A DNA stretch of 64,000 nt from Chrysogorgia sp. JL179-B06 (lineage: Eukaryota > Cnidaria > Anthozoa > Scleralcyonacea > Chrysogorgiidae): assembly GCA_035772405.1 (NCBI GenBank), contig JAYKKM010000079.1:1007001-1071000 (forward strand). The letters are read 5' to 3'. The first letter of the stretch is position 1, and the number at the start of each line of letters is the position of its first letter. A model generated the notes under the pieces. It worked only from the letters and a program-made list of their open reading frames with translations. It was not told the origin of the DNA and ran no database searches. Position numbers and translations under genes: made by a program. Shown here one piece after another: positions 61,801-64,000 of the stretch.

Positions 61801-61889
61801 ATCTGTTTGTTTTCTAACTTAAGAACGAGCTAAGTAAATCAGATGTCTTAAAACCGGAGCAACGAAAGAAAAGGAAAAAACTCCAATAG
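58866..61889 (+). CDS. SURF2: Surfeit locus protein 2 homologue
   Basis: Six exons: 58866-58949, 59146-59297, 59579-59685, 59799-59996, 60259-60329, 61824-61889; 225 residues (human 256), all GT-AG and in phase. The N-terminal SURF2 domain shows LLKSHPSLKITTKEGKYR, CEFTSHEISC and VETYINGKKY, then FYCTLTKRYLNNLPHHIKLH and GKRFQKFL. The middle is acidic (WIPSDSESETA) and the C-terminus basic (RKKRKKLQ), suggesting a nuclear/nucleolar protein. SURF2 function is poorly known; vertebrate SURF2 has been linked to ribosome biogenesis. The start is the ATGGCGG at the head of the conserved domain. Intron 5 carries five 96-bp tandem repeats and intron 2 a hairpin. Confidence 0.93.
59351..59433. repeat. 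Perfect-stem hairpin in SURF2 intron 2
   Basis: GCTGTTTGAATTGTTATATT at the left pairs with AATATAACAATTCAAACAGC at the right; the stem continues through GACACTG and the loop includes GCACCAGGGGTGGCACGTGA. It looks like a very young foldback insertion. Confidence 0.85.
61131..61606. repeat. 96-bp tandem array, five copies, in SURF2 intron 5
   Basis: CCTTGTATCCAGATATTC begins at 61131 and recurs every 96 bases, with only one or two changes between copies. Since 96 is a multiple of three, one plus-strand frame stays open through all copies (unit starting TSFCDLNYLKSVKNNKICTK). No splice evidence joins it to SURF2. Confidence 0.93.
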
Positions 61890-62656
61890 TCTACTTGACT
61901 GGATTAATTTGCAAAAGATTTACCTCACTATTTAACATTTCATAATGGATGTATTCAGGGAGACAAGGAGAGAGATGCGATGCGGTTCAGTATCCGCAGG
62001 CTAAGGAGAGAGATGCGATGTGGTTCATTATCCACAAGCTAAGGAGGGAGTTAACCAAAACATTTGGATTCACAGAGTAATTCATCATTTGATAAAATTG
62101 ATATTTTCAAACTTCTAAGATCCAAAAAGTGTGTTTCATTTGCACCAGTGAGTTATAAATATGATTAATATAATATATAGTTTAATGAATTGAACTGTAC
62201 TACACACATTATTTTTCATTTTTATTAAGTGAAAATGTTATTAGACTGTTAATACAGTACTAAAAATGTTTGACTTATATTTACTGTTAAAACGTTTTTA
62301 ATTAAAACGTTCTCTAGACTGGTAAAAAAGGTTTTGGGTAAAAATGTGTTTGGAATTTTTTTGTCCGAACTGGGGACTTTTTTTACCGCATTTTTATTTT
62401 AATTTAACCGAAACTCTAACTATTTTAAAGATGATTTTTTCTCTTGATTTTTCTTTATATTTCTTTATTCTTCTGCTGGAAGCAAATCCACAATATATTA
62501 TGATTTTACAATAATCTGTACATATTGCTTTCAAAACCTGAAATACATGTACTATAATGTATTGTATCCTGAAGTTAGTATACTATTCCTAAACACCTGT
62601 ACTAGCCTTTGATACTTAAAGACCACTGACAATTTAGCACAGTAGCTGTGTTAATT
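61890..62656. other. SURF2/ALDH9 convergent intergenic region
   Basis: AT-rich, with a near-repeat of GGAGAGAGATGCGATG at 61968 and 62005. I see no gene, RNA or clear transposon in it. Confidence 0.5.
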
Positions 62657-63998
<1,342 letters not shown>

Positions 63999-64000
63999 GA

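Overview
The window is nuclear DNA of an animal. It is AT-rich, its genes are split into many short exons with GT-AG introns mostly of 100-1500 bases, and it holds clearly metazoan genes (a PBC/TALE homeobox gene, XK-related proteins, INPP5E). The gene style and the very high density of small palindromic transposon relics suggest an early-branching animal such as a sponge or a cnidarian. The sequence alone does not let me choose between them.

Layout: 0.2-1.3 kb, the 3' part of a secreted/surface protein gene with Cys-rich repeats and a mucin-like TPVST array (minus). 1.3-7.9 kb, gene-free repeat land. 7.9-12.8 kb, a complete PBX homeobox gene (8 coding exons, plus). 13.9-16.3 kb, cytochrome c (4 coding exons, minus), whose leader exon at about 17.95 kb is head-to-head with CIAO1 (12 coding exons, plus, 18.1-23.3 kb). 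24.1-28.5 kb, NUDT19 (6 exons, minus, ending in the peroxisomal signal SKL), head-to-head with INPP5E (12 exons found, plus, 29.3-35.8 kb). 36-40.6 kb, repeats: an 18-bp minisatellite and a non-LTR relic split by a TTAA-flanked element that carries a promoter-like stretch and a 50-codon open frame. 40.8-43.6 kb, a three-exon gene I do not recognise. 43.6-50.3 kb, mostly repeats with two weak small-gene candidates. 50.3-58 kb, a tandem duplication of a single-exon XK-related gene together with its leader-exon sequences. 58.9-61.9 kb, SURF2 (6 exons, plus). 62.7-63.9 kb, the last two exons of an ALDH9-type aldehyde dehydrogenase (minus, runs off the window).

The genes do not form one pathway. 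There are two divergent pairs (cytochrome c/CIAO1 and NUDT19/INPP5E) and two convergent pairs (PBX/cytochrome c and CIAO1/NUDT19). Cytochrome c (haem electron carrier) and CIAO1 (cytosolic Fe-S assembly) share about 0.15 kb of promoter, a plausible but unproven co-regulation.

Most of the remaining sequence is mobile-element debris: at least six palindromic MITE families (several bounded by TTAA, one by TA inside another MITE), three tRNA-headed SINE families, one 5S-rRNA-derived SINE, non-LTR retroelement 3' ends, and several tandem arrays that stay open in one or more reading frames. The observations I would follow first are the TTAA element with the possible captured first exon, the missing GT donor in CIAO1, and the XK-related block with four leader-exon copies. 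All exon models are read by eye from splice signals and homology to known families; no database search was run.
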